NCBI RefSeq assembly: GCF_020297365.1 | Contig: NZ_JAIXIG010000009.1 | Span: 49,728 to 113,727 of the forward strand | Reading direction: 5' to 3' | DNA from: Curtobacterium oceanosedimentum | GTDB taxonomy: Bacteria > Actinomycetota > Actinomycetes > Actinomycetales > Microbacteriaceae | Length of the DNA stretch: 64,000 nucleotides | Part shown: positions 7,983 to 15,650 of the stretch, one piece after another | Position numbering within the stretch: position 1 is the stretch's first letter | Layout: every line of letters begins with the position of its first letter | Position numbers and translations under genes: made by a program | The notes under the pieces: generated by a model | The model's input: only the letters and a program-made list of their open reading frames with translations | The model's database searches: none | What the model was told of the DNA's origin: nothing

Positions 7983-9344
7983 ATGGCACGCCCGCAGTCC
8001 CTCTACCGTTGCACCGAGTGCGGCTGGACCAGCGTCAAGTGGGTCGGCCGGTGCGGTGAGTGCCAGACGTGGGGTTCCGTCGAGGACTCCTCGGCCGCGT
8101 CGGCGAGCACCCGCGGCACCGCGGCCGTCGCCGTGACCGGCGCACGGGCCGCTCGGCCGATCACGGAGGCCCGTGGCACGTCGGTGCAGCGCTGGCAGAC
8201 CGGCATCGGCGAGTTCGACCGCGTGCTCGGCGGCGGTGTCGTGCCGGGCGCGGCGGTGCTGTTGAGCGGGGAGCCGGGCGTCGGCAAGTCGACCCTGCTG
8301 CTCGAGGTCGCGTCACGAGCGGCGGCATCGGGCAAGCGTGTCCTGTACGTCAGCGCCGAGGAGTCCGTCGACCAGGTCCGGCTGCGCGCGGAACGCACCG
8401 GGGCGATGCACGACGAGCTGTACCTGGCGAGCGAGGTCGACCTCGGGGTCATCATCGGGCAGATCGACCAGGTCCAGCCCGACCTGCTCATCGCGGACTC
8501 GGTGCAGACCATCTCGTCCAGCTCGATCGACGGCATCGCCGGTGGCACGTCACAGGTGCGCGAGGTCGCGTCGACGCTGATCCGCATCGCGAAGGACCGC
8601 GCGCTCCCCGTCCTCATCGTCGGGCACGTCACCAAGGACGGCACGATCGCCGGGCCCCGGCTGCTGGAGCACCTGGTCGACGTCGTGTGCCACTTCGAGG
8701 GCGACCGGCAGACGGCGCTCCGCTTCGTCCGGGCGCTGAAGAACCGGTTCGGCCCGACCGACGAGGTCGGTTGCTTCGACATGGGCGGCGACGGCATCCA
8801 CGAGGTCCCCGACCCGAGCGGCCTCTTCATGTCGAAGAACGCCACACCGGTCTCCGGCACGTGCGTCACGGTCGCGCTCGAGGGGCGTCGGGCCCTCCCG
8901 GTCGAGGTGCAGGCCCTCATCGTGCCGAGTTCGGCGCCGCAGCCGCGACGCGTCGTGAACGGTGTCGACTCGTCACGCGTCGCGATGCTGCTCGCCGTCC
9001 TCGAGCGTCGAGCGGGCCTGAAGCTCTCCGACGCAGACGTCTACGTGTCCACCGTGGGCGGCATGAAGCTCACCGAGCCGGGCGCCGACCTCGCGATCGC
9101 ACTGGCCTTGGCGAGCGCTGCGCGCGACCGCCCGTACCCGCACACGCTCGCGGCGGTCGGGGAGATCAGCCTCGCCGGCGAGATCCGACCGGCCACCGGC
9201 ACCAAGCAGCGCGTGAACGAGGCGACTCGCCTGGGGTTCACCACCGTGCTCGGCTCTGATTCAGGGCACCTGCGCGAAGCCCTGCGCGTTGCGTTCTCGA
9301 TGACGCAGTCCGCCCGCGAACGCGAGCTCGACCGCGCGTTCTGA
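7983..9344 (+). CDS. radA: DNA repair protein RadA (453 aa)
   Basis: RadA is a RecA-like ATPase that drives branch migration during recombinational repair. All hallmark parts are present: an N-terminal C4 zinc finger (CTEC at 10-13 and CGEC at 24-27), Walker A GEPGVGKST (97-105 region), the RadA-specific KNRFG motif (253-257) and a C-terminal Lon-like domain starting near VPSSAPQPRR. Length is typical. The start at ATG 7983 is 10 bases after the previous stop, with TAGCCT 7 bases upstream, so it is probably leaderless. It converges on the SseB-like gene with only 4 bases between stops. Confidence 0.97.
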   Translation: MARPQSLYRCTECGWTSVKWVGRCGECQTWGSVEDSSAASASTRGTAAVAVTGARAARPITEARGTSVQRWQTGIGEFDRVLGGGVVPGAAVLLSGEPGVGKSTLLLEVASRAAASGKRVLYVSAEESVDQVRLRAERTGAMHDELYLASEVDLGVIIGQIDQVQPDLLIADSVQTISSSSIDGIAGGTSQVREVASTLIRIAKDRALPVLIVGHVTKDGTIAGPRLLEHLVDVVCHFEGDRQTALRFVRALKNRFGPTDEVGCFDMGGDGIHEVPDPSGLFMSKNATPVSGTCVTVALEGRRALPVEVQALIVPSSAPQPRRVVNGVDSSRVAMLLAVLERRAGLKLSDADVYVSTVGGMKLTEPGADLAIALALASAARDRPYPHTLAAVGEISLAGEIRPATGTKQRVNEATRLGFTTVLGSDSGHLREALRVAFSMTQSARERELDRAF

Positions 9345-9348
9345 GGGT

Positions 9349-9732
9349 CTACGCGCGCAAAGCGGCCAGCAGGTCCTCGGGCGCGGCCTGCATGGTGTGC
9401 GGCCCCGCGATGTCGAAGAACACGCCCTCGAGCATGTCGAGGTGGGCGGCCAGGAACTCCTCGAGCCGCGGTCCGTCGTAGACCATGACCTGCCGGATCT
9501 TCTCGTCCGGGACCATCGCCGTGTAGGCGTCCGCCGACGAGAACAGCAGCAGGATGCGCTTGTCCGACCCCTCGCGGCCGAACACCCGTACCTGCATGTC
9601 CTTCTTGCCGGTGACGAGTCGGGGGACGATCACGATGTCGTTGCGCAGCGCGAACGCCACCGCAGCGACGTCCTGCTTCGCGAGGGCTTCCTCGAGCTGT
9701 TCGCTCCGGAAGCGCTGTTCCTTGTCTGCCAT
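9349..9732 (-). CDS. SseB-family-like protein (127 aa)
   Basis: The start is the ATG at 9732 (MADKEQRFRSEQ); upstream sequence in frame looks noncoding. The protein has the alpha/beta pattern of the SseB N-terminal domain, with LVTGKKDMQVRVF, the short motif LLLFSSADAY and a helical C-terminus ending EDLLAALRA. SseB-type proteins are small soluble proteins of uncertain role. No membrane segment or catalytic residue is evident. It is a single gene facing radA. Confidence 0.65.
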   Translation of the reverse strand: MADKEQRFRSEQLEEALAKQDVAAVAFALRNDIVIVPRLVTGKKDMQVRVFGREGSDKRILLLFSSADAYTAMVPDEKIRQVMVYDGPRLEEFLAAHLDMLEGVFFDIAGPHTMQAAPEDLLAALRA

Positions 9733-10011
9733 CAGCTCAATTCCACCAGATTTTCGTCGTTCCGGGACGCACGGGTAGCCAGTCAGCCCACAGCACGCTA
9801 GCCTGATGAAACCGCTTCGGCGGCGCTCAACGTCCGGGCGAGGTGGTTTACCCCTCAACCGGGCACCAGGGTCACTGGCCGTCAGGTCTGACCCCGAACC
9901 CGTCCCGCCGGCACCTGCCCGCGTGGCGCATCACCCCCGTCGATGTCCGTCGGGGTCTCCGTCGGTGCGATCGCACCCTGGCGGAAGCAAGAAAGCTAAG
10001 GAAACGCCATC

Positions 10012-10221
10012 ATGGCATCTACCGGTACCGTCAAGTGGTTCAACAACGAAAAGGGCTTCGGCTTCATCGCCCCGGACGACGGCAGCGCTGACGTCTTCGC
10101 GCACTTCTCCGCGATCGCTGGCAACGGCTACAAGTCGCTCGAGGAGAACCAGAAGGTGGAGTTCGACATCACCGAGGGCCGCAAGGGCCCGCAGGCGGAG
10201 AACATCACCGTCCTCGGCTGA
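10012..10221 (+). CDS. Cold-shock protein (CspA family, 69 aa)
   Basis: A single cold-shock domain that binds single-stranded nucleic acid and acts as an RNA chaperone. [16 protein letters not shown] contains RNP-1 (KGFGFI), and VFAHFSAI is RNP-2. The ribosome site AAGGAAA lies 8 bases before ATG. An untranslated leader of about 150 bases (from about 9860) precedes it, as is common for cold-shock genes whose mRNA leader regulates translation. It ends just before a strong terminator. Confidence 0.95.
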   Translation: MASTGTVKWFNNEKGFGFIAPDDGSADVFAHFSAIAGNGYKSLEENQKVEFDITEGRKGPQAENITVLG

Positions 10222-10234
10222 TCACATCAGCTTG

Positions 10235-10270
10235 AACAGGCCCCGTCGTCTCCGGACGACGGGGCCTGTT
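10235..10270 (+). terminator. Terminator of the cold-shock gene
   Basis: A perfect 16-base stem (10235-10250 with 10255-10270) closed by a TCCG tetraloop starts 13 bases after the stop codon. There is no long T-run. Confidence 0.85.
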
Positions 10271-10300
10271 GCTGTTCCCGGCGCCCTCACCCGGCGCCCC

Positions 10301-10360
10301 GCACAACCGAAGTCACGCCGAACCACGTGAACGCGCGGCGCCGATGCACTTCGGTTAAGC
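10301..10360. repeat. Degenerate copy of a palindromic repeat shared with 37095-37156
   Basis: The left arm begins GCACAACCGAAGTCAC and continues CGAACCACG. The same words in the same order start the palindrome at 37096. The right arm here (TGCACTTCGGTTA at 10344-10356) is only partly complementary, so this copy is decayed. It sits downstream of the cold-shock terminator and downstream of the convergent secreted-protein gene. Confidence 0.55.
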
Positions 10361-10452
10361 GAACCGCATCGGAACCGCCCACCGGCCACCGCCAACAACG
10401 AACCGCGCCCGGCAACCAAAAAGCAGAACCAGCGGCAGCAGCCGCACCACCC

Positions 10453-11139
10453 CTACTGCAGGATGAACTGCGCCGAGCGCTCCGACTCCAGGTCCCCCAC
10501 CGCGACCTCCAGGTGGTAGCTCGCCCCGCCGGCACTCACCGCGGGCCGTGACGAGTCGCACGTCGACGTCGACGACCGGGTGCGGTCCCACGCGATCGCC
10601 GGCGTCGTCAGCGTCTGACCGGCCTTGATCGTGACGTCCTGGTTCGTGCCCCCGGTCTGGCAGTCCTTCGACGACCAGTACTGCTCCTCGCCCGAGCTGA
10701 TCGTCAGCACCTGCTGCGCCGACCCGAGGTCCAGGTGGCACGAGTTCTTCCCGGTGTTCTCGATCGACATCGCGATCTGCGGGTCCTCGGTGGGGCCGTA
10801 GGCCTGCTTGTCGAGCACCGGGGTCAGGACGATCTGGTCCTTCGCGCAGGTCGCGCCGTCAGCAGCAGCCGGTGCGGCCGACGCCGGAGCCGACGCTGCG
10901 GACGAGCGCGACGGCGAGGAAGAAGAAGCAGCAGACCCAGATCCAGACCCAGACCCAGACGACGACCCGGCGGGCGATGCCGAGGCCGTCGGCGCCGCCG
11001 ACGTGGCCCCGCTCCCCCGCCCGACGACGATCAGCACCACGACCAGGACGACGACCAGCAGCGCCCCGAGCACCAGGGCCCGCCGACGCCAGTAGACGAC
11101 CGGCTTCTCGGGACCGACGGGGTGACGCAACGACGACAT
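10453..11139 (-). CDS. Membrane-anchored extracellular protein (228 aa)
   Basis: The start is ATG 11139 (MSSLRHPVGPEK), with TACCCT 6 bases upstream and no ribosome site. One transmembrane helix (about 20-40, very Val/Leu rich) is followed by a Ser/Gly/Ala low-complexity linker (about 45-95). A compact extracellular domain follows with four Cys that could form disulphides, and it ends DLESERSAQFILQ. The layout resembles DUF4232-like actinobacterial surface proteins, but I am not sure of the family. Function unknown. Confidence 0.75.
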   Translation of the reverse strand: MSSLRHPVGPEKPVVYWRRRALVLGALLVVVLVVVLIVVGRGSGATSAAPTASASPAGSSSGSGSGSGSAASSSSPSRSSAASAPASAAPAAADGATCAKDQIVLTPVLDKQAYGPTEDPQIAMSIENTGKNSCHLDLGSAQQVLTISSGEEQYWSSKDCQTGGTNQDVTIKAGQTLTTPAIAWDRTRSSTSTCDSSRPAVSAGGASYHLEVAVGDLESERSAQFILQ

Positions 11140-11203
11140 GCGCACAGGGTAGACAACGCCACGAGACACGAGGGGGAACCCCGCCGGGTGCCGTGCGAAA
11201 GCG

Positions 11204-11746
11204 TCAGAGGATCTTCAGCATGCGGGTGTTGCCGAGGGTGTTCGGCTTGACCCGGGCGAGGTCGAGGAACTCCGCGACCCCCTCGTCCGACGACCGCACG
11301 AGTTCGGCGTAGACGTCGGGCGACACCACGCTCTCGCCGATCTCCAGGTACCCGTGCTTCGTGAAGAAGTCGACCTCGAACGTCAGGCAGAAGATCCGGG
11401 CGACGCCGAGCGCACGGGCATCGTGTTCGAGCCCCTCGAGCATCCGGTGGCCGACCCGCTTGTGGATCCACCGCTCGTCGAGCGCCAGGGTGCGGACCTC
11501 GGCGATGTCGTCCCAGAACACGGCGAGCGCTCCGCAGCCGATCGGCACACCGTCGGGCCCTTCGGCGATCCGGAACTGCTGGATCGAGCCGTACAGGGCG
11601 ACGTTCTCCTTGCCGAGCAGGATGCGCCGGTCGACGTAGGGGGCGATGAGCCGCTGGATGTGCGGGACGTCGGAGGCGAGCGCCGGCCGCACGAGGATCC
11701 CGTGCTCGTCGCGCTCGTGGAACGCGTGCTTCCCGTGCTCTGTCAT
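11204..11746 (-). CDS. argA: Amino-acid (glutamate) N-acetyltransferase, short actinobacterial ArgA type
   Basis: A stand-alone GNAT domain of 180 aa that acetylates glutamate as the first step of arginine synthesis. It closely follows the pattern of the mycobacterial short ArgA: VRPALASDVPHIQRLI at the start, GCGALAVFWDDIAEVRTLA in the core, FCLTFEVDFFTKHGY, and the C-terminal VAEFLDLARVKPNTLGN. It lacks the kinase-like domain of long ArgA. The start ATG 11746 has TAGGGT 7 bases upstream, a leaderless pattern. It is a single gene; other arginine synthesis genes are not in the window. Confidence 0.85.
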   Translation of the reverse strand: MTEHGKHAFHERDEHGILVRPALASDVPHIQRLIAPYVDRRILLGKENVALYGSIQQFRIAEGPDGVPIGCGALAVFWDDIAEVRTLALDERWIHKRVGHRMLEGLEHDARALGVARIFCLTFEVDFFTKHGYLEIGESVVSPDVYAELVRSSDEGVAEFLDLARVKPNTLGNTRMLKIL

Positions 11747-11763
11747 CCGCCCCACCCTACTGC

Positions 11764-11863
11764 GCAGGACAGGAACACCTCACGGCGCACGACAGGAGCA
11801 CCTCACGGCACCAGCACGACAGGACCACCCCACGGCATCCGCGCGACAGGGGGACACCTCACT
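11764..11863. repeat. Four imperfect direct repeats (23-27 bases)
   Basis: Copies start at 11764, 11787, 11814 and 11841. Each has the core (G)ACAGGA-N-CACC-CAC(GG). They fill the gap between the divergent argA and SRPBCC starts, just outside both -10 boxes. They could bind a regulator or be a simple tandem expansion. Confidence 0.6.
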
Positions 11864-11900
11864 GAGCCGCACCCAGGGTCACCGGCCTACCGTGCGGGTC

Positions 11901-12353
11901 ATGCCTCAGATCATCGAAACCGTCGACGTCAACGTCCCCGTCCGCCAGGCCTACGACCAGTGGACCCGTTTCGAGGAGTTCCCGCACTTCCTCGACGAGG
12001 TCGAGAAGATCGTCCAGGTGGACGACACGACCACCGACTGGACCGTCAAGGTCGCCGGCCAGGTGCGCGAGTTCCGTGCCGTGATCACCGAGCAGCATCC
12101 CGACGAGCGCGTCGCGTGGACCGTCAAGGACGGCGAGACCGACCACGCCGGTGTCGTCACCTTCCACAAGCTGTCGGACACCGAGACGCGCGTGACCGCG
12201 CAGATCGACTGGGAGCCCTCCGGCATCCTCGAGAAGCTCGGCTCCGCCGTCGGCGTCGGCGGCCACGCCGTCAAGAAGGACCTGCAGAACTACAAGGAGC
12301 GCGTCGAGAACGCACCGACCCAGCCGGGTTGGCGCGGCGACGTGCAGGCCTAG
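11901..12353 (+). CDS. SRPBCC-family protein (polyketide cyclase/Coq10-like, 150 aa)
   Basis: A START-like ligand-binding fold with the usual opening IIETVDVNVPVRQAYDQWTR and the FEEFPHFLDEV signature. The central strands end in RVTAQIDWEP, and the C-terminal helix starts near AVGVGGHAVKKDL. Proteins of this family bind small hydrophobic ligands or act in stress responses; the ligand cannot be told from sequence. ATG 11901 is preceded by TACCGT and a 7-base gap with no ribosome site. A long palindrome follows the stop. Confidence 0.85.
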   Translation: MPQIIETVDVNVPVRQAYDQWTRFEEFPHFLDEVEKIVQVDDTTTDWTVKVAGQVREFRAVITEQHPDERVAWTVKDGETDHAGVVTFHKLSDTETRVTAQIDWEPSGILEKLGSAVGVGGHAVKKDLQNYKERVENAPTQPGWRGDVQA

Positions 12354-12367
12354 TCCACACCACGCGC

Positions 12368-12411
12368 CGGACGGGAGGCGCGGTGCCAGCTGGCACCGCG
12401 CCTCCCGTCCG
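12368..12411. terminator. 44-base perfect palindrome (terminator / dispersed repeat)
   Basis: A perfect inverted repeat centred on CCAGCTGG with 22-base arms beginning CGGACGGGAGGC, 14 bases after the SRPBCC stop. A near-identical copy lies at 15593-15636, and a related stem is at 18337-18373. It probably terminates transcription, and the shared sequence suggests a mobile or copied element. Confidence 0.8.
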
Positions 12412-12514
12412 TCGTGCCCCCTTCGGCATCCCCCCACTGAAATGCCGACCTGACGCCCGAGCGCGAGCCTGGCAGAGTGGTGACACCGGCGGTCGCGCTG
12501 GTTCAGTTTTACCA

Positions 12515-12525
12515 TGTCTGAGACA
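12515..12525 (+). promoter_or_regulatory. Possible operator of the Xre-type regulator
   Basis: A dyad TGTCT-G-AGACA overlaps or directly follows a TACCAT -10-like box (12510-12515), about 18 bases before the GTG start. The site position suits autoregulation by the first gene of the module. No binding data can be inferred. Confidence 0.35.
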
Positions 12526-12542
12526 GATGCGAGAGGGGTCAC

Positions 12543-12986
12543 GTGATCGAGTACACCGATGACGACGCACACCGCCGGGAACTGTCGCGCAAACTGCAGC
12601 TCCTGATGGACGTCGTCGAGGCGAACTCCGGACAGCGTCCCCCGTACAAGGAGATCGTCGCGGAGATCGAGGCGCAGGGTGCCTCGATGAGCCGGCCGCG
12701 CTGGGGGTACATGCTCGGCGGCAACGGTCCGGCGGTGCGCGACCAGCGGCTCCTCGCGGCCCTGGCGTCGTACTTCGGGGTGCCGGCCGAGTACCTGACC
12801 GACGCGGCTGGCAACACCGACGTGCCGGAACGGGTGCAGGCCCAGCTCGAGCTCGTCCTCGAACTCCGCAAGCGCGAGGTCGTCGCGTTCGCGACCCGAC
12901 GGCTCGGCGAGTTCGCCTCGGCCGACGAGATCCGCGACTTCACCGAGCACCTGCGGCGGCTCGACGAGTCCGGCGGCGCGTCGTGA
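12543..12986 (+). CDS. EspR-like helix-turn-helix regulator (147 aa)
   Basis: The predicted DNA-binding domain (about 35-95) has the EspR/Xre pattern: PPYKEIVAEIEAQGASMSRP, then WGYMLGGNGPAVRDQRLLAAL, and ASYFGVPAEYLTD. The C-terminus is helical and may mediate dimerisation. GTG 12543 is preceded by GAGAGGGG. It is the first gene of a four-gene run whose junctions all overlap by 4 bases. The next gene is an ImmA/IrrE peptidase, a family that often cleaves or inactivates its Xre partner, so derepression by proteolysis is plausible. Confidence 0.8.
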   Translation: MIEYTDDDAHRRELSRKLQLLMDVVEANSGQRPPYKEIVAEIEAQGASMSRPRWGYMLGGNGPAVRDQRLLAALASYFGVPAEYLTDAAGNTDVPERVQAQLELVLELRKREVVAFATRRLGEFASADEIRDFTEHLRRLDESGGAS

Positions 12987-13438
12987 ACGTGTGTCGCGAC
13001 CGGTTCGGCGCACGCCGCCGGCAGTCCGAGGCCCGTCGACGGGTGCAGCGGCTGGGCCTCCCCCGCCGGCTGACCCTGCCGGAGCTGACCATCCGTGCGG
13101 AGCAGGCACTCGGGAAACCGATCCGGGTGCAGACCACGGAGTTGCCGGGCGACCTGTCCGCGCGGCTCATCCAGCGTACCGACCACGCCCTGCTCGAGAC
13201 CCGACCCGGACTGTCCGAACGCTCGCGCGTGGCCTGCGTGCTGCACGAGCTCGCGCACGTGTTCATGGACGACAGCGGCTGCGACCACCAGGCGTACACG
13301 GGACTGCTCAGCGGTCGGACGGCCTTCACCCGGTCGCTCGACACCCCGCACGAACAGGCAGTCGAGCTGGTCGCCGACCAGCTCGCGCTCCGGATCGGCC
13401 TGCTCGACCCCGACGGCCGTCCCGGGATCTTCCGGTGA
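12983..13438 (+). CDS. ImmA/IrrE-family metallopeptidase (151 aa)
   Basis: The zinc motif is HELAHVFMDD (about 90-99; HExxH form) within VACVLHELAHV, followed downstream by EQAVELVADQLALR, which supplies the third-ligand helix. These are features of the ImmA/IrrE family, whose members cleave repressors in mobile elements and stress responses. The GTG start overlaps the regulator stop (GTGA, 12983-12986). The position directly after the Xre-type gene suggests it acts on that regulator. No signal peptide, so it is cytoplasmic. Confidence 0.85.
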   Translation: MNVCRDRFGARRRQSEARRRVQRLGLPRRLTLPELTIRAEQALGKPIRVQTTELPGDLSARLIQRTDHALLETRPGLSERSRVACVLHELAHVFMDDSGCDHQAYTGLLSGRTAFTRSLDTPHEQAVELVADQLALRIGLLDPDGRPGIFR

Positions 13439-14385
13439 CGCTGCACATCTGGGGCTCGATCCCGGTGTGGGTCGTCCTGACGGTGCTCGTCGTCCGGCTG
13501 GTGCTCGTGCGCACCCAGTCGGCGAGCGTCGGCTGGCTCATGGCGTGCTGCGGCTTCGTCGCCGTCGGCCTGACCATCAACCAGCCCGAGATCACGTCGT
13601 TCCTGGCCGGAGTGACCTCGGTACCGAACATCGCCGACCTGATCGGCCGCTGCCTGATGGTGTGCGGGATGTTCGCGTTGGCGCAGTCGGTCGAGGCCGC
13701 CGCACGGTCGGCCAAGCTCGTGCGCCCCGGTCGGATCGCGGGCTGTCTGGCCGTGCTCGTCGCGCTCGTCGTGCTGTTCACCATGATCGACGCTCCGACG
13801 CCCACGGCGCAGTTCATGGTCGTGTACGGCGACCAGCTGCCGACCGCGTTGTACTCGGCGGTCGAGATGACGTACATCGCCATCGTGATCGCCCGGTCCG
13901 CCGTGGCGGTGCTGCGCTCGTTCCGCAGCGGAGACGGCCTCGGCCGGATGTACTGGCTGTTCGTCGTCGGCGCGGCGGGGCTCGTGCTGCTCGCGGCGAT
14001 CGCCATCGCCCTCGACGCCGTGCACGTCGCCGGGATCGAGCCCGCGGTCGCGGTCCTGTCCACGATCTACGCACCGGTGTTCCTGACCTCGATGGTGCTG
14101 CTCGCCGTCGGGGCGGCCGGTGGGGTCCTGCCCGACGCGGCACGCGAGTTCCGCGATTGGGGGGACGCCCGGCGGCGCTTCCGACGCCTCGAACCGGAAC
14201 TCCGGCGGCTCGAAGCGGCATCGGGCAACACCGGGCTCTACTTCACGATCGTCTGGCAGCGTCGCCAGTGGCGGAGCCGGCTGCACCGGCTGTCCGTCGA
14301 GATCGAGGACCGGGCGCGCGAGGCCGGGCAGGACGTCCCGGCCGACGCGACGCTGACCACGGCACGACTCAAGGAGATCTCATGA
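13435..14385 (+). CDS. Multi-pass membrane protein, DUF6545/MAB_1171c-like (316 aa)
   Basis: The start is GTG 13435, overlapping the previous stop (GTGA). About seven hydrophobic helices (roughly 5-20, 30-48, 65-80, 98-115, 130-155, 175-195, 205-230) are followed by a basic cytoplasmic tail (about 235-316) with RRRFRRLEPELRRLE. The layout matches actinobacterial MAB_1171c-type putative transporters, which are often found beside ImmA/IrrE and Xre genes. The tail could pass a membrane signal to the peptidase. Function is not established. Confidence 0.75.
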   Translation: MTLHIWGSIPVWVVLTVLVVRLVLVRTQSASVGWLMACCGFVAVGLTINQPEITSFLAGVTSVPNIADLIGRCLMVCGMFALAQSVEAAARSAKLVRPGRIAGCLAVLVALVVLFTMIDAPTPTAQFMVVYGDQLPTALYSAVEMTYIAIVIARSAVAVLRSFRSGDGLGRMYWLFVVGAAGLVLLAAIAIALDAVHVAGIEPAVAVLSTIYAPVFLTSMVLLAVGAAGGVLPDAAREFRDWGDARRRFRRLEPELRRLEAASGNTGLYFTIVWQRRQWRSRLHRLSVEIEDRAREAGQDVPADATLTTARLKEIS

Positions 14386-15380
14386 CCGGTGGACGCATCA
14401 CCGCACTCGGCACCGCAGCAGGGGCGGTCGGCACGCTCGGGCTCGGCGCCTTCGTCGCCCGACGGCTGCTCTTCCCCACTCCGTACACCGCGACGGCCAC
14501 GGTCCGCAGCGCCACGGACACACAGGTCGAACTGACCGCCACCCGCGACACCCGGCTGCCGGGCACCTACGACCTGCAGCGCGACGGTACCCGGGCGCAG
14601 GTCGGCGCGATCCTCGACACGAACGCCGAGACCGTGCGCCGCAGCGTCACCGGCCCGGTGGCGGCCGGCGAGTGGACCTGGGACGCCCTGCGGTACGACG
14701 AGCCGACCGAGGTGCCCGACGTCGAGCCCGAGCCCGCCACGACGCACGTGGTGCACGTGCACGGACAGTCCCTCGGGCCGCGCCAGGTGCTCCGCGGCAT
14801 CGGGGTCTGGCGGTCCCTCGGCGCGACGTCCGAGATCGTCGACACCACCGACCTGCCGCTCCGCTCCCTCGACCCGCAGGCCGCCGACCGGGTCGTCGCA
14901 GCGGTCCGTGCCGCCCGAGCCCGGGGCGCCCAGCGCGTCGTGCTGCAGGGCTGGTCGGCCGGCGCCCTCGCCTGCTCGATCGCGGCCGCCCGTGTGCCGG
15001 TCGACGGACTCGTCGGGATCTCGCCCCTGCTCGACGTCGCCTCGGCGCTGCGGGGCGCGGTCCGGGCTGCACACCTGCCCGCATTCGTCGGTACGGTCGC
15101 CGCGCGGATCACGACCACCCCGGTGCTCTCCCGCCTCGCCGGCGCCGCGCAGCCCCTCGCCACGGCCACCTGGCAGAGCTCGGCGACGCCGACGCTGCTC
15201 GTGCACTCCGAGGCGGACGTCCTGGTCGCGGCGGACGACGTCGCCGCCGTCGCCGAGCGACAGCACGCCGCCACGGTCGTGTTCCGCACGGCCCCGCACA
15301 CGCTCGAGTGGAACGAGGACCCGGAGCGCTGGGACACTGCCATCCGCGACTTCGCCGCCGGGCTGCCGTCCGGCTCCTAG
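14382..15380 (+). CDS. Alpha/beta hydrolase with N-terminal membrane anchor (332 aa)
   Basis: ATG 14382 overlaps the previous stop (ATGA). An N-terminal hydrophobic segment (about 6-28, with GAVGTLGLGAFVARRLL) is likely a signal anchor. The lipase-type nucleophile elbow is LQGWSAGALA, the acid is in VHSEADVLV and the His in TAPHTLEWN near the C-terminus. THVVHVHGQSLG matches the oxyanion-region strand. It is the last gene of the coupled module and could process a small signal or lipid. Substrate unknown. Confidence 0.8.
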   Translation: MTGGRITALGTAAGAVGTLGLGAFVARRLLFPTPYTATATVRSATDTQVELTATRDTRLPGTYDLQRDGTRAQVGAILDTNAETVRRSVTGPVAAGEWTWDALRYDEPTEVPDVEPEPATTHVVHVHGQSLGPRQVLRGIGVWRSLGATSEIVDTTDLPLRSLDPQAADRVVAAVRAARARGAQRVVLQGWSAGALACSIAAARVPVDGLVGISPLLDVASALRGAVRAAHLPAFVGTVAARITTTPVLSRLAGAAQPLATATWQSSATPTLLVHSEADVLVAADDVAAVAERQHAATVVFRTAPHTLEWNEDPERWDTAIRDFAAGLPSGS

Positions 15381-15405
15381 GCGCGCACCGCCCCACGACG
15401 TGCAA

Positions 15406-15435
15406 CGGCCCCGGTCTGCGAACAGACCGGGGCCG
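15406..15435 (+). terminator. Terminator of the four-gene module
   Basis: A perfect 13-base stem (15406-15418 with 15423-15435) with a CGAA loop starts 25 bases after the hydrolase stop. Two GTTGGGGGGAAC words follow within 15450-15500; their role is unclear. Confidence 0.85.
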
Positions 15436-15592
15436 ACTGCGTCTCGATCCGTTGGGGGGAACCGATCGAGCGCGACGCGCGAGGAGTTGGGGGGAACGTC
15501 TCGCGCGTGATCATCACAGTACCCCCGGACGGGGGCCGATGGACGCGGGAACGCGCAGATCGGCGAGGCGGGATCTGTACGCGACCCGAGAA

Positions 15593-15636
15593 CGGACGGG
15601 AGGCCCGGTGCCAGCTGGCACCGAGCCTCCCGTCCG
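15593..15636. repeat. Second copy of the 44-base palindrome
   Basis: It has the same sequence as 12368-12411 except for a two-position change near the inner arm that leaves one mismatched pair. It is centred on CCAGCTGG and lies 14 bases past the clpC stop, so it can act as the clpC terminator. The spacing to the stop equals that of the first copy. Confidence 0.8.
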
Positions 15637-15650
15637 TGGCGTGTCAGGTC

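Noticed and set aside
11764..11863. CRISPR array
   Set aside because: Only four imperfect copies with almost no spacers and no cas genes nearby.
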